Assembly (NCBI GenBank): GCA_963580285.1 | Contig: OY757012.1 | Span: forward strand, 168,194,652-168,258,651 | Source: Lucinisca nassula | Taxonomy: Eukaryota > Mollusca > Bivalvia > Lucinida > Lucinidae | Direction: 5' to 3' | DNA: 64,000 bases | Part shown: positions 44,701-59,700 of the stretch, piece by piece | Numbering within the stretch: the stretch's first letter is position 1 | Layout: each line of letters starts with the position of its first letter | Notes under the pieces: generated by a model | The model's database searches: none | What the model saw: only the letters and a program-made list of their open reading frames with translations | Told to the model about the DNA's origin: nothing | Program-made: the position numbers and the translations under genes

Positions 44701-47700
44701 AGTATGACCTTGACATTGGAGATATTGAGCTGGGTCTTGTGTGCAACACATCATCTAATGAAGATTTCTGCAAAGTAACTTTAAAAATGTTCATAGAAAA
44801 ATAAACAAGAGGGCCATGATGGCCCTGGATCGCTCACCTGATCCATAGTGTAACAAGTGGGCCCCAGGGAGGGCCATTATTGGCCCAAGGGCTTTAATCT
44901 GCATAATGTTGAGGGAGATCTTAAAGGTGAAGCTTCATACCAAACATCAACAAAGGCTATAATTTGAACAATCTTGGTAGAGGTCCACTAGATTACGCTT
45001 CATACCAAATATCAAAGACCTGGGCCTTCTGGTTTCAGACGAGAAGATTTTTAAAGGTTTTCCCTATAAAAGCCTATGTAAAACCAGTGGGCTCTGGCGC
45101 AGGGGCGTTTTTGGCCCCAGGGCTATAATTTGAACAATCTTGGTAGCGGTCTACTTGACGAAGCTACTTACCAAATATCAAAGACCTGAGCCTTCTGGTT
45201 TCAGACAAGAAGATTTTTAAAGGTTTTCCCAATATAAGCCTATGTAAAACCAGTGGGCCCCAGGGCGGGGCCAGTTTTGGCCCCAGGGCTATAATTTGAA
45301 CAAGCTTGGTAGAGGTCCACTAGATGAAGCTTCATACCAAATATCAAAGACCTGGGCCTTCTGGTTTCAGACAAGAAGATTTTTAAAAGTTTTCCATATA
45401 TAAGCCTATGTAAAACCAGTGGGCCCCGGGGGTGGGGCTGTTTTTGGCACTAGGGCTATAATTTGAACAATCTTGGTAGCGGTCCACTAGACAAAGCTAC
45501 ATACCAAATATCAAAGACCTGGGCCTTCTGGTTTCAGACAAGAAGATTTTTAAAGGTTTTCCCTATATAAGCCTATGTAAAACCAGTGGGCCCCGGGACA
45601 GGGCCATTTTTGGCCCCTGGGCTATCAATCCATCCACTGGTTAAGCAGGAGAAGCTCTGGTGGCCATTTTGTTCACCCGAGCGGAACAGTATGAGCAATT
45701 TTGGTAGAGGGTCACCAAACGGACATTCCTGTGAAATAATTTCAAAATCCATCCACTGGTTAAGGAGAAGAAGTCATTTAAAGGTTTTTCTATTTTTAGC
45801 TCTGGTGACCATTTTGTTCACCCGAGCAGAACGGTTTGAGCAATTTTGGTAGAGGGTCACCCAAGGAATATTCCTTTGAAGTAATTTCAAAATCCATCCA
45901 CTAGTTAAGGAGAAGAAGTTGTTTAAAGGTTTTTCTATTTTTAGCTCTGACGGCCATCTTGTTCACCGGAGTGTACCGGTTTGAGCAATTTTGGTAGAGG
46001 GTCACCCAAGCAATATTCCTGTGAAGTAATTTCAAAATCCATCCACTAGTTAAGGAGAAGTCCTTTAAAGGTTTTTCTATTTTTAGCTCTGGCGGCCATC
46101 GTCTTCACCCGAGCAGAATGGTTTGAGCAAGTTTCGTAGAGGGTCACCCAAGGAACATTCCTGTGAAGTAATTTCGAAATCTATCCATTGGTTAAGGAGA
46201 AGAAGTCCTTTAAAGGTTTTTCTATTTTTAGCTCTGGTGGCCATTTTGTTCACCCGAGCGGAATGGTTTGAGCAATTTTGGTAGTTTCACCAAAGGAACA
46301 TTCCTGTGAAGTAATTTCGAAATCCAGCCATTGGTTAAGGAGAAGAAGTCCTTTAAAGGTTTTTCTATTTTTAGCTCTGGCGGCCATTTTGTTCACCCGA
46401 GCGGAACAGTTTGAGCAATTTTGGGAGAGGTTCACCAAAGGAACATTCCTGTGAAGTAATTTCAAAATCCATCCACTAGTTAAGGAGAAGAAGTCGTTTA
46501 AAGGTTTTTCTATTTTTAGCTCTGGTGGCCATCTTGTTCACCCGAGCGGAACGGTTTGAGCAATTTTGGTAGAGGGTCACCCAAGGAACATACCTGTGAA
46601 GTAATTTCAAAATCCATCCACTGGTTAAGGAGAAAGAGTCGTTTAAAGGTTATTCTATTTTTAGCTCTGGTGGCCATCTTGTTCACCCGAGCGGAACGGT
46701 TTGAGTAATTTTGGTAGAAGGTCACCCAAGGAACATTCCTGTGAAGTAATTTCAAAATCCATCCACTAGTTAATGAGAAGTCGTTTAAAGGTTTTTCTAT
46801 TTTTAGCTCTGGTGGCCATTTTGTTCACCCGAGCGGAACGGTTTGAGCAAATTTGGTAGAGGGTCACCCAAGGAACATTCCTGTGAAGTAATTTCGAAAT
46901 CCAGCCATTGGTTAAGGAGAGGAAGTCCTTTAAAGGTTTTTCTATTTTTAGCTCTGGCGGCCATTTTGTTCACCCGAGCAGAACGGTTTGAGAAATTTTG
47001 GTAGAGGGTCACCCAAGGAACATTCCAGTGAAATAATTTCAAAATCCATCCACTGGTTAAGGAGAAGAAGTCGTTTAATGGTTTTTCTATTTTTAGCTCT
47101 GGCGGCCATCTTGTTCACCCAAGCGGAACGGTTTGAGCAATTTTGGTAGAGGGTCACCCAAGGAACATTCCTGTGAAGTAATTTCAAAATCCATCCACTA
47201 GTTAAGGAGAAGAAGTCGTTTAAAGGTTTTTCTATTTTTAGCTCTGGCGGCCATCTTGTTCACCCAAGCGGAACGGTTTGAGCAATTTTGGTAGAGGGTC
47301 ACCCAAGGAACATTCCTGTGAAGTAATTTCAAAATCCATCCACTAGTTAAGGAGAAGAAGTCGTTTAAAGGTTTTTCTATTTTTAGCTCTGGCGGCCATT
47401 TTGTTAACCCGAGCGGAACGGTTTGAGCAATTTTGGTAGAGGGTCACCCAAGGAACATTCCTGTGAAGTAATTTTGAAATCCATCCATTGGTTAAGGAGA
47501 CGAAGTACTTTAAAGGTTTTTCTATTTTTAGCTCTGGCGGCCATTTTGTTCACCCGAGCGGAACGATTTGAGCAATTTTAGTAGAAGGTCACCCAAGGAA
47601 CATTCCTGTGCAATAATTTCAAAATCCATCCACTGGTTAAGGAGAAGAAGTCATTTAAAGGTTTTTCTATTTTTAGCTCTGTCGGCCATTTTGTTCACCC

Positions 47701-50700
47701 AATAGGAACGGTTTGAGCAATTTTGGTAGAAGGTCATCCAAGGATTATTCCTGTGAAATAATTTCAAAATCCATCCACTGGTTAAGCAGGAGAAGTCGTT
47801 TAAAGGTTTTTCTATTTTTAGCTCTGGCGGCCATCTTGTTCACCCGAGCGGAACAGTTTGAGCAATTTTGGTAGAGGATCACCCAAGGAGCATTCCTGTG
47901 AAATTAGATCAAAATCTGTCCAGCAGTTTTGGAGAAGAAGTTGTTTAAAGCAAAAGTTGACGACGGACGCACGGACGCAGGACGATGGACGACGGACAAA
48001 GACCGATCCCAAAAGCTCACCTTGAGCACTTCGTGCTCAGGTGAGCTAAAAAGTTATTGGCCGTACACAAAAAAGCCCTTTTTTACCTTTGACCTCTAAG
48101 TATTGTCTTGACCTTTGAAGTACAACACATCGTCTTATGAAAAGTTATTGACTGAACACTAAAAAAGGCCCCTTTTTGTCCTTTGGCCTCTTAGTACCAC
48201 CTTGACATTTGAGGTACCAACTTGGGTCATGCACGCAACACATCGTCTCATGGTGGTTAACATTTCTACCAAGTAATTTCAATATCCATCTAAAAATAAG
48301 AAAGTTATTGACAGAAAACAAAAAAGGCCCCTTTTTTTACCTTTAACCTCTATGTATGACCTTGACCTTTCAGGTACCAAACTGTGTCATGGGTGCAACA
48401 AATCATCTCATGGTGGTTAACATTTCCGCCAAGCAATTTCAAAATCCATCTAAAAATAAGAAAGTTATTGACCAAACACGAAAAAAGACCCCTTTTTGAC
48501 CTTTGACCTCTATGTATGACCTTGACATTTGAGGTACCAAACTGAATCATGCATGCAACACATCGTCTCATGAAAGTTAACATTTTGGCCTAGTAACTTC
48601 AAATTCTATCTAAAAATAAGCAAGTTATTGACAAAACCCGGAAAAAAGGCCCCTTTTTTAACCTTTGACCTCTAAGTATGACTATGACCTTGACCTTTGA
48701 GGTACCATCCTGAGTCATGCACACAACACATTGTCTTATATTGGTTAACATTTCTGCCAAGTGATTTCAAAATCCATCTCAAAATAAGAAAGTTATTGAC
48801 CAAACACGAAAAAAGGCCCCTTTTTTGGCCTTTGACCTCTAAGTTTGACCTTGACCTTTGAGGTACCAACCTGCCTCATGCGCAGAACACATCGTTTCAT
48901 GGTTGTTAATATTTCTGCCAAGTTATTTTAAAATCCATCTGAAAATAAGAAAGTTATTGACCGGACACAATTTGCCCATATGGATATACATACCAACAAA
49001 CTTCCAAGGGAGATAATTCAAAAAGTATAAATGCGAGAGTTATAGTTCTTGCACAGTGCACTTCGTCTAATGCTGATTAGACCTTTGAGGAACGGACCTA
49101 CCTCATGCGCACCACACATCGTCTCATGGTTGTTAATATTTCTGGCAAGTTATTTCAAAATCTATCTCAAAATAGGTTATTGACCAAACACGAAAAAAAT
49201 GCCCCTTTTATGACCTTTGACCTCTAAGTATGACCTTGACCTTTGAGATACCGACCTGCCTCATGCGAACAAGACATCGTCTCATGGTTGTTAATATTTC
49301 TGCCAGGTTATTTTAAAATCCATCTGAAAATAAGAAAGTTATTGACCGGACACGATTTGCCCATAAAGATATACATACCGACAAATTTCCAAGGGAGATA
49401 ATTCAAAAAGTATAAATGCGAGAGTTATAGTTCTTGCGCACTGCATGTCGTTTTATGCTGATTAATATTTATATGAAGTTTCGTGAAGATAACTCGAACA
49501 GTTTTCAAGTTATAGAGCGGACACGAATGTGTGACAGATGGACAGACAGACAGACAGACCCGGGGGAAAAACAATATGTCTCTCCGAAAAAAACTTTTTA
49601 GGGGGAGACATAATTAACCCATAAATATTCTTCTTACTCATCTTAATCTGAGGCTATGAATTATGTTCGCTTTCTGTGACAGACAGTGTAACATTACTGT
49701 GACAGCAGACAGTGTAAGGTTAATGTTACAGACAGTGCAAGATTACTGTGACAGACAGTGCAAGATATTGTGACCGACAGTGTAAGATTGCTGTGACAGT
49801 ATAAGATTACTGTGACAGCAGACAGTGTAAGATTACTGTGACAGCAGACAGTGTAAGATTACTGTGACAAACAGAGTAAAACTACTGTGACAATGTAAGG
49901 TGACTGTGACATAGTGTAAGATTGCTGTGACAGACATTACAGACAGTCTAAGACTACTTTGACAGTGTAAAATTGCTGTGACAGATAGTGTAAGAATACT
50001 GTCAGTCACTAGTTGTGAGACCTGATTCAAACCCTAATATACATACCTAAATAATCATCCATCAATGTTCCAATAGCAAACTGAAAGTAGAAAATATGCT
50101 AGTACAAAAATCAACTTTTATGAATCAGTCATACTACTAACATCAGGGATTGGAGAAATAGGCTGAGCTGCAAGGTGCTTCTACGCAGAGCTGAAACCGA
50201 CTGCACTTGAGTACTGGTACACTGCTAAGAAAGTCTAAGCCTGCCCAGCCAAAGTAGTGCAAGTCTGACCATCCATGCATATAAACCTAATTGGTTTCAC
50301 TGGGCGGCTGGGCTTGAGATGTCATTTCATATTAATGTCGGGTATAAGTCTCACAAAATTAGAGGTAACATCTCCAAAATGACCTAAACACTGTAAACAG
50401 TGTTGATGGGGACATTAAACTTCAATTCAAACAAAACAAACATCAGAAAAAACTAGAAATGTGTCCAGACGACACAGATGCCCCCGCCAAGGGCCCCGCC
50501 TCACCCCGAAAATCCATGTTGGAACAAAATTTTCTAAGTGTGTGACCTTGTCATGAGGAACATTTGTGAGAAGTTATATTGACATTGGTGAAAAAATGTA
50601 AGGGCTAGAGCAATAACAAAGTTTTTTCTAAAAATAGCCACAGTGACCTTGACCTTGAAAGTCGAACTCACTTGAGGTATTGTCATTAGGAACATTTGTG

Positions 50701-53700
50701 TGAAGTTATATTGAAATCAATGAAGAAATGTAGTTGCTAGAGCGATGACAAAGTTTTTCTAAAAAAAAGCCACAGCGACCTTGACCTTGAAAGTCGAAAT
50801 CGCTCGAGATATTGTCATAAGGAACATTTGTGGGAAGTTATATTGAAATCGGTGAAGAAATGTAAGCGCTTGAGCGATGACAAAGTTTTTCTAAAAAAAG
50901 CCACAGTGACCTTGACCTTGAAAGTGGAACTTGCTAGAGATATTGTCATAAGGAACATTTGTGCGAAGTAATATTGAAATTGGTGAAAAAAAGTAAGCAC
51001 TAGAGCAATGACAAAGTTTTTCTAAAAATAGCCACAGTGACCTTGACCTTGAAAGTCAAACTCGTTCGAGGTATTGTCATAAGGAACATTTGTGTGAAGT
51101 TATTTTGAAACCAGTGAAGAAATGCAGGCGCTAGAACATTGACAAAGTTTTTCTAAAAATAGCCACAGTGACCTTGACCTTGAGTCGAAATGGCTCGAGA
51201 TATTGTCATAAGGAACATTTGTGTGAAGTTATATTGAAATCAGTGAAGAAATGTAAGCGCTAGAGCGATGACAAAGTTTTTCTAAAAATAGCCACAGTGA
51301 CCTTGACCTTGAAAGTGGAACTCGCTCGAGATATTTTTATATGGAACATTTGTGTGAAGTTATATTGAAATTGGTGAAGAAATGTAGGCGCTAGAGCGAT
51401 GACAAAGTTTTTCTAAAAATAGCCACAGTGACCTTGACCTTGAGGTCATGACCTTGAAAGTCAAACTCGCTCGAGATATTGTCATAAGGAACATTTGTGT
51501 GAAGTTATATTGAAATGAGTGAAGAAATATAGATGCTAGAGCTATGTTGTGCGAGGGGATTATTAAAAATTATTAAGTCTGTGACCTTGACCTTGAGCTC
51601 ATGGGCATGGGTGGGGGTATCACTGAATAAAATGGACAGGTATCTAACATCATACCAAACATCAACTCAATCCATCACACTATTTGGCAAATATTAACTC
51701 TTAAAATATCTAATTAAAAATTTCTAAGTCTGTGACCTTGACCTTGAAGCCATAGGCATGAGTGGGGGTATTGCCAAATAAACATTTGGACCTGTATCTA
51801 TCATAATAGCATACATAAGCCAAATCCATAATATAGTTTGGAAAATTTGAGCTCTTTAAAATCTTTCACATTAAAATTGTCTAAGTTTGTGACCTTGACC
51901 TTGAGGTCACAGGCATGGGTGGGGGTATTGCTGAATAAAACATTGTACCTATATCTATCATCATATGAACAAAAGCCATCATAAAAGTTCAGATTCTACC
52001 AGGTACAAATACCTTAACTGGAGTCTTTAACATGGAAAATTTCTAAGTCCATGACCTTGACCTTGAGGCCATGGGCATGGGTGGGGGTATAGCTGAATAA
52101 AACTTTGGACCTATATCTATAATCATACCAAATATGAACCAATTCCATCAAATGGTTTGGAAAATATGAGTTCTAAAATGTTCAAGTCTACCTGTTACAA
52201 AAACCTTAACCTGAGTGTTTAACATTGAAAATTTCTAAGTCTGTGACCTTGACCTTGAGGTCACAGGCATGGGTGGAGGTATTGCTTAATAAAACTTTGG
52301 ACCTATATCTATCATCATACCAAAGATGAACCAGTTCCATCAAATGGTTAGGAAAATATGAGTTCTACAAGTTCAGGCTCTACCTGTTACAAAAACTTTA
52401 ACCTGAGGTTACAGGATCACGTACGTACGTACGTACGTATGTACGTACACACACACGTACAGACGGACGTACACATGTACGCACGTACGGAAAACCCAAA
52501 AACTATATGCCCCCGGCATCATATGATGCGGGGGCATAAAAACTGTCAATAATTTAGTACACCAAACTTGCTGCGATCCTCAGAAAATTCTGTGTTAGCC
52601 ATATAAATGGACTTTATCCACAAAATAGATTAAGTCTAACATATAGTAAACAGTCTAAAAGTTGCGATTTCATCTTAATTTTTTTGTCAACTGACGGTCC
52701 AATTTTCATAGCTGTTTATAGAAAAGCTTCAATAAAGAGTGAAATTCCACTATTCCAACTAATTCTGCTTTAAAAAGCATATTAAGAAGGGTGCTGTTAT
52801 TCTTTTTCCGTGTTTTCTGCACACAATGTCCTCTGGTTAGGGACCACCTTTGGGACTGTTCAAAAGTGGTCATGAAGATCACTTTTGAACAGTTCCAAAA
52901 GTGGTCTTAATATATAAATTTTACTGTATATATAATGGTATTATGTGACCAATTTGTTTGTTTGTTTGATTTGAGGTTTAACGTCCCCATCAACACTATA
53001 TAGGCCATTTTGGAGACATTTCCAATTTTGTAGGACTTTTACCCGACATTGAAATGATATTTCATGCCCTGCCGTGCAATGAAACCAATGAGGTTTATAA
53101 GCATGGAGGGTCCAACTTGCACCACTTTGCCTGGGCAGGCTTAGACCCTCTAAGCAGTTTACCCGTACTCGTGCAGTCAGTTTCAGCCCTGCATGTAAGC
53201 ATCATTTAGCCCTGTCTATTTCTTCAAGCCCTGATGGGTGGTGGCAGAAGGAAGACAATGTAACACAACAACCTAGCACACCAGTTTTGACAAATTAGCA
53301 AACAGCATTGAACCAGATCAGATGCCACTGACCATGGTGTCTTCTCTTGGTCTGCACTGTTTGCTTAACTCATTTAGTACCGGAAACCCCTAAATGGGTA
53401 CCCTGGCAAGCAGTGCACGCCCAGATCAGATGCCGCAGAACGCGGCATCTGATCAGGGCCTCCACTGTTTGCTAAAAGTTCAGGCATTTTCCAAATCAAT
53501 ATTGATGAAAACACAACCTGACACCCCTAAATTTTGAAATAAATAAGGAGAACGATTCCATTTGGTACAAAAAGGGTTAAAATACCTGAATTTTTGCAAA
53601 ACTTAGCACACACCTGAAAAAACATATGTAACCAAGGTGGGCAGTAATAAAACTTAGCACATGCTTTCTTCAAGAATTTCCAGATATCTAAAACCCCACA

Positions 53701-56700
53701 CACCCCCTTTCTTACAGTATTCCGTCAAATTTCCAAGGGATTTTTTCACCTTCCTGCTGGGGTCCAAAAGAAGCAAATGGAATAGCAAACATTGTAGACC
53801 CTTATCAGACTGCTGCTTAACTGCACTGTTTGCTTAGGCCTATCCCAATACTTATGATCATTACGGTAGTCAAAAGCATTAACAGGATTGCAAACAGCAT
53901 GGATCTTGATGAGATGGCTCTCTGAACTTGCATACGTATCTGTATCTGTGTAAATAAAATTTTGTTGTAATGGTTTATTTGACAAGCCTGTACCACTGTT
54001 ATAATTATGTGCATGCCTTCAAACCATATCAAACTAGAGCTCTCAGTGAAACTGACTAGGGCCCTGGCAGCGCTATCAGAAATTTGTGGACGGACAGACA
54101 GACAGACAGACGGACAGACAGAGTGATTACTATAGGGCACCCACACTTTCAGTGCGGGGCCCTAATTACCATAAATTGCTGCAAGCAAACTTTTGACATC
54201 AACAGCATAGGAATCCCCCACCATAGTAATGCAACACATACTGCCAGGTGTGCCTATTTGCTGCCTGACCTGAGAGATGCTGTACTGAGTCAGACAATCA
54301 AATGAAGACATTCTCATTTGTGTGCATACATACATATATACATGCATGTTTCATGTCCATTCTTCTGTTAAGAATTTTCCACATACAGTCGAACTTCAAT
54401 GGCTCGAACACCTTTGGGACCTCGAAAATCTGTTCGAGACAGGGGTAGTTCGAGCCACTGAGATTACAGTCAGGAGGCATAACGAGATACTTTTAGACAT
54501 CTTTTCTGTTTTCTATGATGAAATTGTATGCTGTGTGTACTCATTAGAATCGCCTCATCGAGGCGATTCTAATGAGTACACACAGCATACATTTGCAAGA
54601 TAAAAGACTAAAATCTCCTTAATTATCCCCCACTATTTCTTATGTAGAGGATTTCGCTAGGGGCTCAAGAATGGGTTCGACACATCCATGGTAAACGAGC
54701 CATCGGTGTTCGAGCCATCAAAGTTCTACTGTATATACACTGATTTGTGCTAGGATAAACTAAAGTAACAGTGAAAACCCAACCCAGCCTTTTGCCCTAT
54801 TAACTTATTCTTTTTTTTTCTCCATAGGTAAATGAGCAAGTTCAACAATAATTGCTTCTAGCTCTGCCAGTGTGACTCCATTCTCCTTCAAGGAAGAAGC
54901 TCATGTCACTGAATGTCAACTTACAATATCTTTGGCATCAACCCTGGTTCCAACTATCTTTATTCTAATTTCATCATCTGACTGTATCACAACATCCTAC
55001 AAATAGAAGAAAATGTGCCCATTTCTGAGATTATGCTCACAGATCATGTAAAGATGGTGGTTTGCATCAGGTTAACATGTCTGTGTAATGAACACCCCTT
55101 TAAACCTTACTATATGTAGAGAAAAGTGGGGTTTGCAGGCTATCCATTATTACATTTCCATATTTTTGCTCAAAAACAGATTCTGGGTACTCATTGAGGC
55201 GATTCTAACAAGCACCCACAATCTTTATTTGTACCAGAAAAAAAGAACAATAGGCTCAATGAGCCTAAACTGCTCACCTGAGGCACTTACTTTTTAACAA
55301 TTCACAGATACGACTACTAAAAGTGCTAAAGGAATCTTTAAATCACACCTAATGAGCTAATGGGGTGTGACCAATTTTGAATCAAGGGGCACGGCTGGCA
55401 GGATTTATGGTGATCACTTAACATTGATACATACTAAATATCTAAGCTCTGGGCCTTATGGTTTCAGAAAAGAAATATATTTTTATTTTTTGATCATAAG
55501 TCTTTGAGAGCTAATGTGCCAATTAAGACTCTAGGGGCATGACTGACAGGATTTATGTGGGGGACCATTTGACGTTGCTATACATATGTACTAAATATCT
55601 AAGCTCTGGGCCTTGTGGTTTCAGAGAAGAAGATTTTTGAAGTTTTACCATTATAAGTATTTGGGAGCTATATGTTGTCATGGCAACCAGAATTGTAATC
55701 CAATCAGCGGCCCGCCTTGGTAGCTCAGTCTGATGCGCATCTGACTGGTAATCAGGAGGATGCGGGTTCGAAACCTGCCGGGGTCGGCAACATTCTTTCC
55801 TGGAGATTGATCATGTAATCTTTTCTTTGGTCATTCTCTCCCTTCTGCTGATTCAAGAAGGGCAGTTGTCAGTTTCTGGCGTAAGAATGTGGACTGTACT
55901 GGTTAACCACTTGCGTAAGCCTGCCCAGGAAAGTGTGGATAGGTAGACTGACTGGCTCAAAAATGACCTAAAATAGTGTTGACTGGGCCGTTAAACTCCA
56001 ATACAAACAAACAAAAATCCAATCAGCACCAAAATCTTATGCAGCCTTTCTCCCTACCTGATAATGCTTCATACGAAATTTGATCATTGACCATGGGGTA
56101 CCAGAGATATACTTATTTGAAAATGTGAACAGACGACAATGGTGAGCTAAAAATATCGAACATTTTCACCTGAAAAATGCTTGGTCTGGAGACAAGAAAG
56201 ACACCATTTTATGATTTTTATCACACAGGTGTGTTATCACAATGGTTTGGACGGGCACAGTCAATAATAATGTCCTATTAAGCCAGTAAGTTTACCTAAC
56301 CATACTTTTCCTTCACAGGTTTATACCAAAATGGGTAATTCAGCCACCGCACATCAGGGCTTGAAGAAATAGATGGGCTGCATGATGCTTCCATGCAGAG
56401 CCAAAACCCACCTGCACAGTGCACATGAGTACTGGCAAACCACTTAGAGGATCTAAGCCTGCTCAGGCAAAGGGGTGCGAGTCAGCCGGTCCATGCTAAT
56501 AAACACTATTGATTTCATTGGGTGGCAGGGCTTGAGATGTCATTTCATCTCAAGGTCGGATAAAAGTCCCACAAAATTGGAAACAAAGTCTCCAAAATGA
56601 CCTTTACAGTGTTGACAGGGACGTTTAACCTCAAATCAAACAAACAAAATAAAACCAAAATGGGTAACCAGTACAGTGCACATGCATTTGCCAGAATCTG

Positions 56701-59700
56701 ACACCTGTGCTTCTTGAATCAGCAGAAGGGAGAGAAAGACAACAGAAAATACAGTAAATTTCCTATATCACGACCACTTTTGGGACTGTTCAAAAGTGGT
56801 CTTTAAGACCACTTTTGAACAGTCCCAAAGGTGGTCTCTGACCAGAGGACACTGTTTGCAGAAAATACAAAGAAAGAAAAACTACAGCCTGTTAATTAAG
56901 CTTTTTAAAGCAGAATTAGTCTTAATTTTAGGTGGTCTTAATAGCAAAATTGTACTGTATTTCATACAGACATAATCCATTTCCCTGAAAGAATGTTGCC
57001 GGACCCAGAAAAGATCAGACCAACAACACCCTGATCACCAGTTAAACATGAATCCAACAGGGCCAATTAATTACCTTGACCTTATGCACTTAAATGTTTA
57101 ACCGAGTTCTTAGCTCAGTTCTTAGCTTTCTTGTTCTTAACTTCAAGCGTACCAGATGTAAAAAATAATTTTGCCACACCCATTTCTGACTATCAACAAA
57201 TCAAATTACATGCTGAAATATATACATGTATATTCATTCAAATTTGCAAACTGAATTACAAACAGTATAAATCCCGATAAGATAGCTGGTCTAGATCTAC
57301 ACTGTTAGCAAAAGTTGAGGCTGTTGTTGTTGTTTTGGAGTTAAACAGTCCAGTCAACATTATTTAGGTCATTATAAGCTGGTCTGTTTACCTAACCACC
57401 CTTTTCCTGACAGGCTTATACCTAAGAGATTGACCTGTACAGTGCATATTCTTTCACCAGAAACTGACAGACCCAGTTGTTTACTGCCTTGTTAGCTTCA
57501 TGAGCTCAACAGTGGTCAAAATTTTAACTGTTCTAGGAAAAACAATTATTATTACAATATTTGCTAGTATATTAGTATATTTGTTATCGGCCCTCGCCCA
57601 TAGGGGCTTGAAGAAATATATGGGCTGCATGATGCTTCCATGCACAGCTGAATCTGGCCCGCACATTAGTACTAGTAAACCGCTTAGAGGATCTAAGCCT
57701 GTCCAGGAACCGCGGTGCGAGGCGGACCATCCATGCTAATAAACCCTATTGCTTTCATTGGGCGACAGGGCTTGAGATGTTATTTCATCTCAATGTCGGG
57801 TAAAAGTCCCACAAAATTGGAAGCAACGTCTCCAAAATGACCTTTACAGTGTTGACAGGGATGTTAAACCTCAAATCAAACAAACAAAACCAGACAAAAG
57901 TGCCCAGTGGGGCACGTATACCCCCGGCCAGTGCCATCACCTCAGCTGAAACAAGAACTACAAAGGGAAATAACTCTAAAAGGCCTGACCCCTTGGCCCT
58001 TATTTTCTTTCCCACAATACAAGTAGTCATACTGATCATGTGTGCAAAATTTCAAGTTTCTATGTGAAGCAGTTCCTGAGATATCTTTGACACAAAATAA
58101 TTGTTTACGGACACACAGACAGACAGACAGACAGACAGATGGAAAAGACAAAAACTATATACCCCCATTGCATACTTCGTATGCCGGGGTATAACAAATT
58201 AATATATTTGATAGAAGAAGTACAATATTTAATCAATGGCACATGTATTTTGCTGCAAAAATATGCTACTCATATTTGTCATAGCAGATGATCAAAGTTT
58301 TAACGATCTGGATACAGTTGTTCAAAGCCTCATTAGCTTAACAAGCTCATTAGTGGTCATGGGCCAGTTGTTCAAAGCATCCTTAGCTTAACGAGCTCTT
58401 TAGTGGTCATATTGTTAACTGTTCTACAAAGTACAATATCTAAAATTTTGTTATTTTTGCTGAAAAAAATGTGAGCAACTTTTGCATTTTGCAAAAGCTA
58501 CTCACATTTATTCAGCAAACGTATTAGCATATTTACCATATTAAATGACCAAACTTTCAATGATTTGTTAACTAATGAGGTCATTAGTTTTGAACAACTG
58601 GCCCGTGATAACTAACATCGCTAGTTTTGAACAACTGGCCCGTGATAACTAACATAGCTAGTTTTGAGCAACTGGCCCGTGATAACTAACACCGTTAGTT
58701 TTGAACAAGTGGCCTGTGATAACTAACATCGTTAGTTTTGAACAACTGGCCCGTGATAACTAACATCGTTAGTTTTGAACAACTGGACAGTGATAACTAA
58801 CATAGTTAGTTTTGAACAACTGGCCAGTGATAACTAACATTGTAATTTTTGAACAACTGGCCTGTGATAACTAACATTGTTAGTTTTGAACAACTGACCC
58901 GTGACAACTAACATCGTTAGTTTTGAACAACTGGACACTGATAACTAAAATTGTTAGTTTTGAACAACTGGCCCATGATAACTAACATCGTTACAACTGG
59001 ACAGTGATAACTAACATAGTTAGTTTTGAACAAGTGGCCTGTGATAACTAACATCGTTAGTTTTGAACAACTGGCTAGTGATAACTAACATTGTTAGTTT
59101 TGAACAACTGACCCGTGACAACTAACATCGTTAGTTTTGAACAACTGGACACTGATAACTAAAATTGTTAGTTTTGAACAACTGGCCCGTGATAACTAAC
59201 ATCGTTAGTTTTGAAAACTGCCCAGTGATAACTAAAATTGTTATTTTTGAACAACTGGGCCCTTACCTTCTTCATGCATACACTGAAGGCTACATGTGTT
59301 TGTGTTTTATGCCCCATCAACAGCTAAGGTCATACCGAGATGGGACCTCAGTATAACCCATTGTATGCTAATGGACTCTTCTACTGCTATATGTTGGACA
59401 AGTCCATTTGTCATAAAAGGAATAGTAGTTCCTTTTTGTTTGTTCTTATTCCATTTTTGACGGACAATTCTGTTAGCAAATAGTGCAGGCCCTGATAGAA
59501 TGTGGCGTCTGAGCTGGGCTTGCACTGTTTGCCAAGGTATCCCTTAAGGGGCTTCCCGCATACAATGGGTTAAAGACTCATATTGAAGTCTGGAGGCGCC
59601 CGGGATTTATCCAATGACCTCTATTTCATAATGCAAGTAGGATAAACACTTTTACACAGAGGCTACCTGAAGGCTACATGTAAAATGGAAAGTATTATAA

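Noticed and set aside
46250..47187. Series of 71-79 codon frames with similar sequence on the minus strand
   Set aside because: They are the 145-bp tandem units of HE-e read in one frame; similarity comes from DNA repetition, not coding selection.
55710..55785. tRNA gene on the plus strand
   Set aside because: Bounded by the target duplication of a complete SINE S1, so it is the SINE promoter head.
58582..59252. CRISPR-like 37-bp repeats
   Set aside because: No spacers; the unit derives from a MITE end.
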